From a virus, in the IMG/VR virus record IMGVR_UViG_3300051215_000002, positions 1 through 20,169 of that record: DNA of 20,169 nucleotides; one strand, 5' to 3'. Below, in pieces: positions 8,029 to 14,783 of this stretch (positions are counted from its first letter, which is position 1; every line of letters begins with the position of its first letter). The notes under the pieces are model-generated. The model saw nothing but the letters and a program-made list of their open reading frames with translations. It ran no database searches and was not told the DNA's origin. Made by a program: the position numbers and the translations under genes.

Positions 8029-9500
8029 CGCGCGCTCCCCGGTCGGGCGTCGATGCGCGGCACGCCCCACCGCCAGTCGGTGTTGTCAGCGCCCGTCACG
8101 CGCATGGCGATCTGCCGCCCCGTGAAGCGGGTGTTGGTCGGGTTGGCCATGCTGTAAGGCCCATAGGATCGCTCGGTGTCGTTGGGGTAGAAGCGCGTCT
8201 TGAAGGTGACGGTCGCCTGCCCCTGCGTGCGCTCATCGGGGATCAGTTCGACCACAGACATGGTCGCGTCCCCGGTCCCGATCTGGATCGGGCCGCTCTC
8301 CGCGTACACGGCCCCGCCGCTGGTCTGGTTGCCGATCTCATGGTTCACCGCCAAGCCTGCGGGCGTCATCCAGATCGGCGTGCTGAACACGCCCGCATCG
8401 ACGCCGCTGGTCCGGGCCATGGCCCCGATCCCCCAGTGGTTTTCCTTGTAGTTAAAAACGACATATCTGTCGTTTTCGATGCTTCCGCTGGACGGGTAGA
8501 ACCACCAGATTTCCGAAAACTTGGCGTTGGACACAGCCGCGACTTTGGCCTGCTGGGTCGTGTTGATGTCGCTGAAGACGTAGTCCGCGACTTCGCTGGG
8601 GACCGACTGGACGGCCCCGCCCGCGTACGTGAAGAAACCGCGCTGGCCCATCCAGAACACCCCAGCATCGACCGACGCCGCGCAGAGGCGCGAAATAGCC
8701 CCGCAGGCCGCGCCGACGCGCTCGAAGCCGTAGACGAAGGGCGGGCCTTGGTAGGTGGCCGCGTGCGCGTCCTGATCAGTCAGGATCAGGGTCTGGCCGC
8801 GTGTGCCGATGCCCAGCATGATCTGGCCCGACGTCTGCAATTCGATGTCGCCCGCCTCATTGGTGGCCGAGGGCGTCCACACGGTGTTGGCCTCCCGGTC
8901 GCACCACTGGACCTTGCGGTAGTTGCCGCCCGCGCCCAGCGCGAACAGAAACCGCTCCTCGGTGACGACAAGGGCCGCGCAGTCAATGGGGGCGTTGGTG
9001 ATCGCTGCGGCGTTGTTGGCCGTGTTCAGCGTCCACTCCAGCAGCCGCCCATCCTTGTCGCTGCACGCGACAAGGTTCTGGCCGAAATTGTCCAGCGACC
9101 ATGTCGTGGGCGGCAGGGGCGTGCCTGTGTCGGGCCGCGCGATGCCGTAGGCTGCGGTGCCGTAGAAGCCGCCACCAAAGCCCGTGTTGACCGCCGCGTC
9201 GGCGTTGCCGACGACCAGATCGACGGGCGTGATGTCGGTGATGGTGTTGCTGGCCGATCCGACGAACAGGCCCTCAAAGCTGCCCGCAGCGAACCAGCGG
9301 TCGCCGCTCAGATCGCGCCACGCCATGGCCCCGCGCAGGGGCTGATCCGTCATCGTGGCGCGCGTCAGCCACCCGCCGACAGGCTGCATGGTGCCGTCAG
9401 TCCAGCGCACCAGCGACGCATCCCGCCAGCGGTTTGCGGCCTGCAGGTCGGTCCCGTTGCGGTATACGCCGGGGGGCAGTTGAAGCGGGATCAGGGGCAT
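8025..9500 (-). CDS. P22 gp10-like tail / packaged-DNA stabilisation protein
   Basis: The protein has 491 aa. The N-terminus PLIPLQLPPGVYRNGTDLQA followed by NRWRDASLVRWTDGTMQPVGGW is a hallmark I recall of phage proteins annotated as DNA stabilisation or tail hub proteins of the P22 gp10 kind. The body is strand-rich with repeated W and aromatic positions, consistent with a beta-propeller-like fold. The C-terminus GRQIAMRVTGADNTDWRWGV matches the usual ending of the family. The product would assemble below the portal and adaptor to seal the capsid and extend the short tail. AGGA lies six bases before the ATG. A hairpin over the end of the endolysin gene sits directly upstream of that site. 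Confidence 0.65.
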   Translation of the reverse strand: MPLIPLQLPPGVYRNGTDLQAANRWRDASLVRWTDGTMQPVGGWLTRATMTDQPLRGAMAWRDLSGDRWFAAGSFEGLFVGSASNTITDITPVDLVVGNADAAVNTGFGGGFYGTAAYGIARPDTGTPLPPTTWSLDNFGQNLVACSDKDGRLLEWTLNTANNAAAITNAPIDCAALVVTEERFLFALGAGGNYRKVQWCDREANTVWTPSATNEAGDIELQTSGQIMLGIGTRGQTLILTDQDAHAATYQGPPFVYGFERVGAACGAISRLCAASVDAGVFWMGQRGFFTYAGGAVQSVPSEVADYVFSDINTTQQAKVAAVSNAKFSEIWWFYPSSGSIENDRYVVFNYKENHWGIGAMARTSGVDAGVFSTPIWMTPAGLAVNHEIGNQTSGGAVYAESGPIQIGTGDATMSVVELIPDERTQGQATVTFKTRFYPNDTERSYGPYSMANPTNTRFTGRQIAMRVTGADNTDWRWGVPRIDARPGSAR

Positions 9501-9510
9501 GTCGTATCCT

Positions 9511-9534
9511 TTCGCCAGTGCCTTGTCAGGCGAA
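9511..9534 (-). other. Hairpin spanning the endolysin stop codon
   Basis: On the minus strand TTCGCC pairs with GGCGAA across a 12-base loop (9517-9528) that contains the endolysin TGA. The AGGA ribosome-binding site of the next gene (9510-9507) begins right after the 3' arm. There is no following T-run, so it is not a standard terminator. It may tune transcript stability or coupling; that role is inferred. Confidence 0.35.
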
Positions 9535-10386
9535 CAGTGTGGCCAGCGTCTTCGGCCCCGCGACCCCGTCTACCGTCAGCCCGTTGGCCTGCTGCCAGCG
9601 TTTGACGGCGCTCTCAGTGGATGGCCCAAAGCTGCCGTCAGGCACCATGCCGAGGCGCTTTTGCAGGCGCAGCACGGCATCGCCCTTGGCCCCCCGGCGC
9701 AGCGTCTCAGGCGCGGGGGTGGGCAACTCGTTGACGACGACCGATCCGGGCGGCATGGACAGGATCGCCAGCGCGCGGTTGTAGCGGTCCCGGCGGTCGT
9801 CCAGCCCGATGTCGCCACCATTGATGACCTTGGTCAGGTGGACGATGTCCCCGATGTCAGCCATGGTGTTCAGCTTGCGGCTGTCCCAGAACCACAGGGC
9901 CGACTTCAGTGCGCCCTCCTTGGTCAGCAGGTAGTCAGCGACCTGCTCTGCCGTCATCCCGATCAGCTTGCCAAACGCCGCGTGGTTGGCGCGGCCCGTG
10001 ACCTGCTTCAGGCCCTTGCCCCGGAACAGCCAGCCGTCGCCCTCATGCACATTGCCCAGCGCCCCGGCGGCGCTGCGGTGCTTGTCCATGTAGACGTAGT
10101 TGGCGATCTTTTCGGGCTTGTGCGCGTACTCAGTCGCGTCGGCCTTGCCGGGGCCGAAATAGCGCGGGAAGACGCGCAGCAGCGTCTCTGCGCGGTAGTT
10201 CAGGTTCTCTTCCAGCAGCTTGAAATCAAGGCTCTCATGGGCGCATTGGGCGACAAAGCCCGCGATCCGCTGCGGGGTGTTGATGTCGTACTTGGGCAGC
10301 AGGCTGTTCAGGGCCTCAAGCCACTCGCCCGCGTCGCGGTTGGACGGCAGCATGGCCGACAGTTGGGCTTGGGTCAGGACAGTCAC
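9526..10386 (-). CDS. Endolysin: GH19 glycosidase with C-terminal peptidoglycan-binding domain
   Basis: The protein has 286 aa. Residues about 35-210 form a GH19 (chitinase/lysozyme-type) domain: QCAHES with E51 as likely catalytic acid, EGDGWLFRGKGLKQVTGR (115-132) and KVINGG (186-191). Residues about 228-284 form a PG_binding_1 domain (LRRGAKGDAVLRLQKRLG, then DGSFGPSTESAV and DGVAGPKT). It should cut the glycan strands of the cell wall at the end of infection. There is no signal peptide or membrane segment, so it would need a holin for release. It starts with GTG at 10386, overlapping the previous gene's stop as GTGA, with an AGGGG about ten bases upstream. Small membrane protein genes precede it, forming a lysis cassette. 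Confidence 0.88.
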   Translation of the reverse strand: MTVLTQAQLSAMLPSNRDAGEWLEALNSLLPKYDINTPQRIAGFVAQCAHESLDFKLLEENLNYRAETLLRVFPRYFGPGKADATEYAHKPEKIANYVYMDKHRSAAGALGNVHEGDGWLFRGKGLKQVTGRANHAAFGKLIGMTAEQVADYLLTKEGALKSALWFWDSRKLNTMADIGDIVHLTKVINGGDIGLDDRRDRYNRALAILSMPPGSVVVNELPTPAPETLRRGAKGDAVLRLQKRLGMVPDGSFGPSTESAVKRWQQANGLTVDGVAGPKTLATLFA

Positions 10387-10565
10387 TTTTTCAGCCCCTT
10401 CAGGCCCTCTGCGGCCCCGGTCAGGAAGTCATCGATGTTGCCCGTGGCTGCGGTCTTGATCGCCGCCTCGACGGGGTCGGGCAGGTCGATGCGATCCAGC
10501 ACGCTGTCCACGACCTTCTCCTTGACCTTGCGGCCCACGAACAGGCCGATCAGTTTTCCGATCAT
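10383..10565 (-). CDS. Small amphipathic protein in the lysis cassette
   Basis: The protein has 60 aa, beginning MIGKLIGLFVGRKVKEKVVD. The N-terminus is hydrophobic but short and interrupted by charges, so a membrane-surface helix is likelier than a full transmembrane segment. It ends in a lysine-rich tail (GLKGLKK). I recall short proteins like this beside phage holin and endolysin genes, without an assigned function. It overlaps the upstream holin-like gene by ATGA and the downstream endolysin by GTGA, which places it within the lysis operon. It could be a holin modulator; that is conjecture. Confidence 0.5.
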   Translation of the reverse strand: MIGKLIGLFVGRKVKEKVVDSVLDRIDLPDPVEAAIKTAATGNIDDFLTGAAEGLKGLKK

Positions 10566-10828
10566 TCGTCATCCCCCTTGGGTGCGCTGCGGTCTTCTTT
10601 GTTGCCTGCGGCCATCACGCCAGACAGCACGCCGACCAGAAAGGACGCGATGGGCGTCAGCAGTTCAAAGAACTTGCGGTCGTTTTCGCTTGTCGCGCCC
10701 AGCGGCTGGGTCACAAAGACCAGCGAATAGAGGATGAAAAAGATCGTCCCGCCAAGGATGACGGTCAGCGATACCCCGATGAAGTACCGCAGCTTGGCTT
10801 CCATGACGTTGGGGTCATTCCGCGACAT
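10562..10828 (-). CDS. Holin candidate (two transmembrane segments)
   Basis: The protein has 88 aa. Two hydrophobic stretches are visible: about 15-40 (YFIGVSLTVILGGTIFFILY) and about 53-75 (FFELLTPIASFLVGVLSGVM). The C-terminus is short and charged (KEDRSAPKGDDE). Size, two membrane helices, charged tail and position two genes before the endolysin fit a holin, which would form the inner-membrane pores that release the endolysin. The sequence does not match a holin family I know firmly. A GGAG six bases before the ATG supports the start, and the gene overlaps the end of the upstream gene by 14 bp. Confidence 0.5.
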   Translation of the reverse strand: MSRNDPNVMEAKLRYFIGVSLTVILGGTIFFILYSLVFVTQPLGATSENDRKFFELLTPIASFLVGVLSGVMAAGNKEDRSAPKGDDE

Positions 10829-11009
10829 TCATCTCTCCCATCAGATCGTGCGGGCAAGTCTTGTTCGCCGTGCAGATCGGCGGCTGGCAGGACGCCTCGG
10901 TCCAGTTCAGGGGGTCTTGGCATGGGTAGCGGTAGAAGCCGTCACCGCTCAAAACAAAGACCGCCACAATGACGGCCAGTGCAGCAGCCCAAAGCAGTTT
11001 CTCCTGCAT
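10815..11009 (-). CDS. Small membrane-anchored Cys-rich protein
   Basis: The protein has 64 aa. Residues about 5-21 form one hydrophobic segment (LLWAAALAVIVAVFVLSG), followed by a short exported-looking domain with four cysteines in YPCQDP, ASCQPPIC and KTCPHDL. The spacing would allow two disulfides in the periplasm. I recall near-identical YRYPCQDP...CPPxC...CPxDL proteins in marine phages, always small and near lysis or tail genes, but no function. There is no lipobox before a cysteine, so an outer-membrane spanin lipoprotein is not supported. GAGG seven bases upstream supports the start. Confidence 0.55.
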   Translation of the reverse strand: MQEKLLWAAALAVIVAVFVLSGDGFYRYPCQDPLNWTEASCQPPICTANKTCPHDLMGEMNVAE

Positions 11010-11021
11010 TCCCGCGCCTCA

Positions 11022-11276
11022 TCACATTTTCGTTCGCTCGACCAATCGATCAAGCAGGCGATCCATCTTGGCGTCCAGCGCCTCAATGCGGAGAATAACA
11101 CGGTTGATGTCCCCATGCACCTCCGCCTTCGTGACGTACTCCTTGGCCAGTTCCTCGCGGGTGCGGTTCAGCAAAACCTGCAGCCGCTGAACCTCATCTG
11201 CGAAGAACTTCATCGCCCAGCCAACCAGCCCCAGCGCGGCGGTCAGAACGGCGCTCCAGATCATCTCAGGCGTCAT
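11022..11276 (-). CDS. Membrane-anchored coiled-coil protein in the lysis region
   Basis: The protein has 84 aa. An N-terminal hydrophobic segment (about 5-25, MIWSAVLTAALGLVGWAMKF) is followed by a charged helical region with heptad-like hydrophobics (FADEVQRLQVLLNRTREELA, then VILRIEALDAKMDRLLDRLV). This layout of one N-terminal membrane anchor and a coiled coil is that of inner-membrane spanins (Rz-like), and also of various phage proteins of unknown role. No partner outer-membrane spanin was found. It is the first gene of the presumed lysis cassette, 21 bp after the tail fibre gene. The spanin idea is an inference from architecture only. Confidence 0.5.
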   Translation of the reverse strand: MTPEMIWSAVLTAALGLVGWAMKFFADEVQRLQVLLNRTREELAKEYVTKAEVHGDINRVILRIEALDAKMDRLLDRLVERTKM

Positions 11277-11297
11277 TTATCGCATCCCCCGTTTCAG

Positions 11298-12119
11298 TTA
11301 CCGAAACACCGCAAACCACATGCCGCCGCCGACGCCGCCGCCGTTGGCCATGGTAAAGCCCGTGGTGGATTTGCTTCGGATGTGCGGGTAGCGGGTGTTG
11401 CTTTCCGCGCCATAGCCAGAGACGACGACGGTATAGTCCGCGTCTTGCATCGCAGTGGTAAACGTCACGGTGGTAGGGTTCAGCCCGCTAATCGAAGCCA
11501 CGTTTCCGCCTGACACAAAGTTTCCGCTGGCGTCGCATGTCCCCCAAGCGCGGCAAGCAAAGATCGGTGCCGATCCGGCGGCATTCAGGGCCGTGGTCAT
11601 GCGCGCGGCTGCAATATCTCCCGTGAGGGTAGCGGCAGCAATGGTGCCGCCAGTGATGGCGACAGCGGACGCGGCCTGCGTGGCCATCGTGCCGAGGCCC
11701 AGCGTCGTGCGGGCCGTCGCGGCGTCGGCGTCATCGATCAGGCTGCGCCCGTAGGCCGTGATGCTGGCGGATGCCGCAGTGTCCACGCCCGTGAAGTACA
11801 GCAACGTGTCTGCCGCCGTCGTCACGCCCGCCATGGCGGTCAGCGTGGCATCAAGGTCCTGCTTGGCGTTCAGTTGGGTCTGGATCGCCGACGTGACGCC
11901 GCCGACGTAGTTCAATTCTGCTGCCGTGGGCGTCACCGCCGTGCCGTCGATCTTCCACAGGCCACCCGACAGGTTCGGCTTGGCCTTCTGCGCGCCCGTG
12001 CCACCCAGCAGGGCGTCGATGGCGTCCATGTCGGTGTTGATCTTGCCGCCCCATGTGTCGGCGCTGGCACCGACTTCGGGCTTGGTCAGGCCGTAATTTG
12101 TGGTCGTCGTATCGGCCAT
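11298..12119 (-). CDS. Tail fibre-like protein
   Basis: The protein has 273 aa. The N-terminus [20 protein letters not shown] followed by [13 protein letters not shown] is a very common opening of phage tail fibre or appendage proteins. The middle has the fibre-type signatures [20 protein letters not shown] and [16 protein letters not shown], the repeat style of trimeric fibre shafts. The C-terminal domain (about 185-273) ends in a Gly-rich strand region ([16 protein letters not shown]) that may form the receptor-binding tip. GGAG eight bases before the ATG supports the start. It is likely to help recognise the host surface; the receptor cannot be told from sequence. Confidence 0.7.
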   Translation of the reverse strand: MADTTTTNYGLTKPEVGASADTWGGKINTDMDAIDALLGGTGAQKAKPNLSGGLWKIDGTAVTPTAAELNYVGGVTSAIQTQLNAKQDLDATLTAMAGVTTAADTLLYFTGVDTAASASITAYGRSLIDDADAATARTTLGLGTMATQAASAVAITGGTIAAATLTGDIAAARMTTALNAAGSAPIFACRAWGTCDASGNFVSGGNVASISGLNPTTVTFTTAMQDADYTVVVSGYGAESNTRYPHIRSKSTTGFTMANGGGVGGGMWFAVFR

Positions 12120-12132
12120 GCGCCATGCTCCA

Positions 12133-12663
12133 TCAGGCTGCTACCCAGCCCTCGGATGTGGGCGTGGCAGGCGTCCAAGTCTCATTTGTGGCGGTCTGGG
12201 CCGTCCACGCCTCTGTCGTCGGCGTCGCAGGCTCCCAAAGCACGCGCCCCGTCGCCGTCAATGTACACGAAATGGAGGCTAGTGCGCCACCCGCAATGAT
12301 CGTGACGGCGTGGGCCTGCGTCGTGGCCGTGACGCTGGCGACCATCGCAGCGGCCTGCACGCCCGTCGCGGTCGCCGCCGTGCTGGCTGTAACGCTGATC
12401 GCCGCCGCCCCGCTGGCAACCGTCTGGGGCGTCGCCGATGTCGTCGCCGTGGCCGTCGCGGCCACGCCGCCCTGCCGGATGCGTTGGCCGCTGGATGCCG
12501 TCGTGGTGCTGATCGTGTCCGCGCAGGCTGCGCTGATCAGGCGCTGGGCGCTTGCGGTCGTGCTGGTGCTGATCGATGCAGCCAGCGCCCCATCGACCGC
12601 ATTGACAGCCCCGGCCCCGTCATCGGCCAGCGGCGCAGATGCAAGGGGGTAAAGACCTAGCAT
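12133..12663 (-). CDS. Repeat-rich tail-region protein (Thr/Ala/Ser repeats and W-anchored repeats)
   Basis: The protein has 176 aa and I recognise no family. Residues about 30-127 form roughly five degenerate units of 19-20 residues, for example 30-49 ([20 protein letters not shown]) and 50-69 ([20 protein letters not shown]), with QR exactly 20 residues apart (40/41 and 60/61). Residues 143-176 carry a second repeat of 10 residues starting with Trp: [30 protein letters not shown], then WVAA. Alternating small and hydrophobic residues suggest beta-strand repeats, as in fibre or baseplate connectors. It sits between other tail genes, 13 bp before the fibre gene. Its start lacks a good Shine-Dalgarno apart from a G-run held in a hairpin. 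Confidence 0.6.
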   Translation of the reverse strand: MLGLYPLASAPLADDGAGAVNAVDGALAASISTSTTASAQRLISAACADTISTTTASSGQRIRQGGVAATATATTSATPQTVASGAAAISVTASTAATATGVQAAAMVASVTATTQAHAVTIIAGGALASISCTLTATGRVLWEPATPTTEAWTAQTATNETWTPATPTSEGWVAA

Positions 12664-12669
12664 AAGTGC

Positions 12670-12840
12670 TTACCCCCCAAGCGGGGGGCTGAACGTCTGG
12701 CCGTCGTAAAGCCAGCCGGGGCCGACGTCGGTCGGTGCCGTGATCCAGTGTTCCAGATGCGCCGGAATGTCCCAGACAAGAAACGCCTCCATTACGACGC
12801 CGCCCTCAACCTTGGCCTTGACGATAGGTTCGACTGTCAT
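12670..12840 (-). CDS. Short tail-associated protein (tail-fibre-assembly-like ending)
   Basis: The protein has 56 aa, starting at [16 protein letters not shown]. The 12840 start is preferred over a longer frame to 13005 because it overlaps the previous stop by ATGA. The C-terminus [15 protein letters not shown] is an ending I recall in small phage tail proteins, including tail-fibre assembly chaperone-like ones. The N-terminal half looks strand-rich. No enzymatic motif is visible. It may chaperone or cap the neighbouring fibre proteins; this is inferred from position and the short ending only. Confidence 0.55.
   Translation of the reverse strand: MTVEPIVKAKVEGGVVMEAFLVWDIPAHLEHWITAPTDVGPGWLYDGQTFSPPLGG
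12673..12688 (-). promoter_or_regulatory. Perfect 6-bp GC hairpin over the putative RBS of the repeat-rich gene
   Basis: On the minus strand the sequence is CCCCCC-GCTT-GGGGGG. The 3' G-run is the only Shine-Dalgarno-like sequence for the ATG at 12663 and lies 9 nt before it, with the TAA of the upstream 56-aa gene in between. No T-run follows, so a terminator is unlikely. It has the same build as the hairpin at 45-60. Confidence 0.45.
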
Positions 12841-13637
12841 GTCCACGCCCCATTGAATGTGTCGCCAGACAGCGCAGACCGCTGCTTGATCGTCATGTAC
12901 GCCCCCGCCAAAACAACAGCCGCCACCGCAGTACCAAGGGCGACGGATGGAATAATCTTTCCCGCCGTCGTGACGGTGATAAGGCCGCGCGCTGATACCA
13001 CACAAGTGCTGGCTGCGGTCGCAACTACGACAGGGTTTAACGAGGTGCTTCCGCTAAACGGCGTGGCGCTGGTGTTAGTGGATGCGCCCGTTGTCCCGCC
13101 GTCCTGCCCTATGACGTAGCTTAGGCTGGTTGACCCAATGGCGGCAGTGCCAGCGCCAAGGAGGTTGATGCCGAGGTTTCCACTAGTCGCCCCCATGCCG
13201 CTCATTTGCGCCAGCAGGCTGTACTCATAGACCCCGACCGCAAGCTGGATCGATCCGTTGGTGGTCGTGTTGAACAGCTTTTGCGTGGCCGTCGTGCTGG
13301 TCAGGGTGTAGTTGGCACCCAGTCGCGCCCAGTATTCCGGGCCTGAGAAATCATCTGCGATGGGGCTGATGAAGACCAGCGCCGCGCCCGACAGGTTCAG
13401 CAGCGACCCCGTGCTGGACTGGATCAGCGTGCGCGTCAGCGTCGTGCCTGACGACGTATAGACCCCGACCCCAATCTCCCACGCCGTGCCGTCTTCAATG
13501 ACGTACCGCACAGGTTCGCCATTGGCAACGCCAGCCGCCGCGAAGGATTGAAAACCAGTTGACGCCGCGCCAAGCGTGATCGTCCCGGTCCCGGTCGTGG
13601 CCGTCGTCATCTTCGCGCGGTTGGCGACCATCACCAT
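12837..13637 (-). CDS. Tail appendage protein with conserved N-terminal domain and jelly-roll-like C-terminus
   Basis: The protein has 266 aa. Residues about 5-95 ([20 protein letters not shown], then [20 protein letters not shown] and [10 protein letters not shown]) form a domain I recall at the front of many phage tail and appendage proteins. Residues about 115-260 are strand-rich ([20 protein letters not shown] and a hydrophobic ending [12 protein letters not shown]), resembling C1q/TNF-like jelly-roll folds. Of two candidate ATGs, 13637 is preferred because GAGG lies eight bases upstream. Its stop overlaps the next gene by ATGA. A structural role in the tail is likely; the exact part is unknown. 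Confidence 0.6.
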   Translation of the reverse strand: MVMVANRAKMTTATTGTGTITLGAASTGFQSFAAAGVANGEPVRYVIEDGTAWEIGVGVYTSSGTTLTRTLIQSSTGSLLNLSGAALVFISPIADDFSGPEYWARLGANYTLTSTTATQKLFNTTTNGSIQLAVGVYEYSLLAQMSGMGATSGNLGINLLGAGTAAIGSTSLSYVIGQDGGTTGASTNTSATPFSGSTSLNPVVVATAASTCVVSARGLITVTTAGKIIPSVALGTAVAAVVLAGAYMTIKQRSALSGDTFNGAWT

Positions 13638-13647
13638 GTCGTCACCC

Positions 13648-14028
13648 TCAGTTCAGCGTGACGTCAAACGCGCCCGCCGGGAAGCGGAACACGTCGCCGC
13701 TGCTGATGTCCTTGCTGGCCGTCAGCGCCCCATAGGCAATGATCGTGCCGCCCGTGGACGCCGTCATGACAGCCGCCGCGACGACGGTCCCCCACGACGC
13801 CGTGGCCTCTGGCCACTCGACCGTGGCGCTGTTCGATGCCGTGTCGCCCGTGACGGTCATGGTCACGGCTTGCCGCGCGTAGCTGCCGCCCGTGACCTCG
13901 GTCCCGGCGGTGCTGTCGGTCGGCGCGACGGTGTACAGGGCGATGAACCACGTCGTCGGTCGCGTCACCGCACCCGACGTGAACAGCCAGTTCAGCGTCG
14001 TCGTCTCGTATGTGTCGGAAAGGCTCAT
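13648..14028 (-). CDS. Phage tail-type structural protein (SGD/YGAL family)
   Basis: The protein has 126 aa, starting at [16 protein letters not shown]. This start overlaps the previous stop by ATGA, so the longer frame to 14133 is rejected. The pattern is [20 protein letters not shown], then [47 protein letters not shown] and [10 protein letters not shown]. It matches a widespread family of small phage structural proteins that databases usually label tail fibre or minor tail protein (recalled, not searched). It is probably a single beta-sandwich domain. Position next to the adaptor gene fits a tail component. Confidence 0.62.
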   Translation of the reverse strand: MSLSDTYETTTLNWLFTSGAVTRPTTWFIALYTVAPTDSTAGTEVTGGSYARQAVTMTVTGDTASNSATVEWPEATASWGTVVAAAVMTASTGGTIIAYGALTASKDISSGDVFRFPAGAFDVTLN

Positions 14029-14648
14029 GGTGCACCCCGTCTGGTTTTCATTCGCAGGCCCGCGCCGCCGTATTTGGCCGCATCGGAACTGGTGTTCAGC
14101 GTGTCCAGCCCCAGCTTGAACATGCTCTCCCAAACGCCCAGTCGGGCGTCGTCTTTGAGGTAAGGGGCCGAATGCAGCAGCGCCCCATAGAGGTAGACGT
14201 CCGGTGCCTCCGTCAGCAGCCAGTTCGTCGTGTTGGTGGCCGACAGCGCCGGGACGCGGCCATAGTAGACCAGCGAGGCGTCATAGGTGTCGTCGGGCGT
14301 CGGGAACAGTTCCAGCGCGCCGCCCGTCAGGGCGTAATACTGGGGCCGACCGACGCGGTCATTGCGATCCTGACGCATCTGCAGCATCTGCGCCGTGCTG
14401 ATCGGGGCGATCTCGCCCGTCTGCGTGTCCAGCAACTGAAGCCGGATCGGGCGCAGGAAATCGGTCGGTATCGTGCTGTACTGGGCATCAAGCAGGGCCG
14501 TGCTGCGCCGCTCCTGCCGCCAGTGCGTCAGGTCACGGTCGATCCGGGCCTCGCACAGGCGAATGAACGTCGGGATCGCCGCCGTCAGGTCGTCGCGGAT
14601 CAGGAAATCCGCGATGGCCGCTTGTAGTTCAGCATAGTCCGCGATCAT
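14025..14648 (-). CDS. Head-to-tail adaptor protein
   Basis: The protein has 207 aa. The N-terminus [20 protein letters not shown] followed by [20 protein letters not shown] is characteristic of a phage adaptor family (the SU10-type gp6-like adaptor, recalled). Later segments [36 protein letters not shown] and [17 protein letters not shown] also fit. The adaptor forms a ring under the portal and docks the tail hub. It overlaps the upstream 45-aa gene by ATGA and the downstream tail gene by ATGA. Here it is far from the portal gene, which is unusual compared with the typical portal-adaptor adjacency. Confidence 0.68.
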   Translation of the reverse strand: MIADYAELQAAIADFLIRDDLTAAIPTFIRLCEARIDRDLTHWRQERRSTALLDAQYSTIPTDFLRPIRLQLLDTQTGEIAPISTAQMLQMRQDRNDRVGRPQYYALTGGALELFPTPDDTYDASLVYYGRVPALSATNTTNWLLTEAPDVYLYGALLHSAPYLKDDARLGVWESMFKLGLDTLNTSSDAAKYGGAGLRMKTRRGAP

Positions 14649-14782
14649 TTTTTGCCCTTCTTGGCCTTGCCCGCCTTGGACAGGGCAATGGCAATGGCCT
14701 GCTTCTGAGGCTTGCCCGCCTTCATCTCGGCGCGGATGTTACCAGAAATGACTTTCTGGGACGACCCCTTTTTCAGTGGCAT
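14645..14782 (-). CDS. Small basic phage protein (DUF6496-like)
   Basis: The protein has 45 aa ([20 protein letters not shown], then [20 protein letters not shown] and a Lys-rich end). The pattern [38 protein letters not shown] is a conserved small protein of phages and bacteria that I recall as DUF6496. The function is unknown; the Lys/Gly-rich tail may bind DNA or other virion parts. AAGGAG eight bases before the ATG at 14782 is one of the best ribosome-binding sites in the window. It starts one base after the preceding stop and overlaps the adaptor by ATGA. Confidence 0.75.
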   Translation of the reverse strand: MPLKKGSSQKVISGNIRAEMKAGKPQKQAIAIALSKAGKAKKGKK

Positions 14783-14783
14783 G

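Noticed and set aside
8340-10737. Long plus-strand frames antisense to the gp10-like, endolysin and holin-like genes
   Set aside because: They have Arg/Ala-rich, low-information sequences, no ribosome-binding sites, and lie opposite genes with clear family motifs.
11290-11306. Hairpin GTTTC/GAAAC at the end of the tail fibre gene, considered as a terminator
   Set aside because: Only five pairs with a 7-base loop, no T-run on either strand, and the next gene begins within 21 bp of the stop, so termination here is unlikely.
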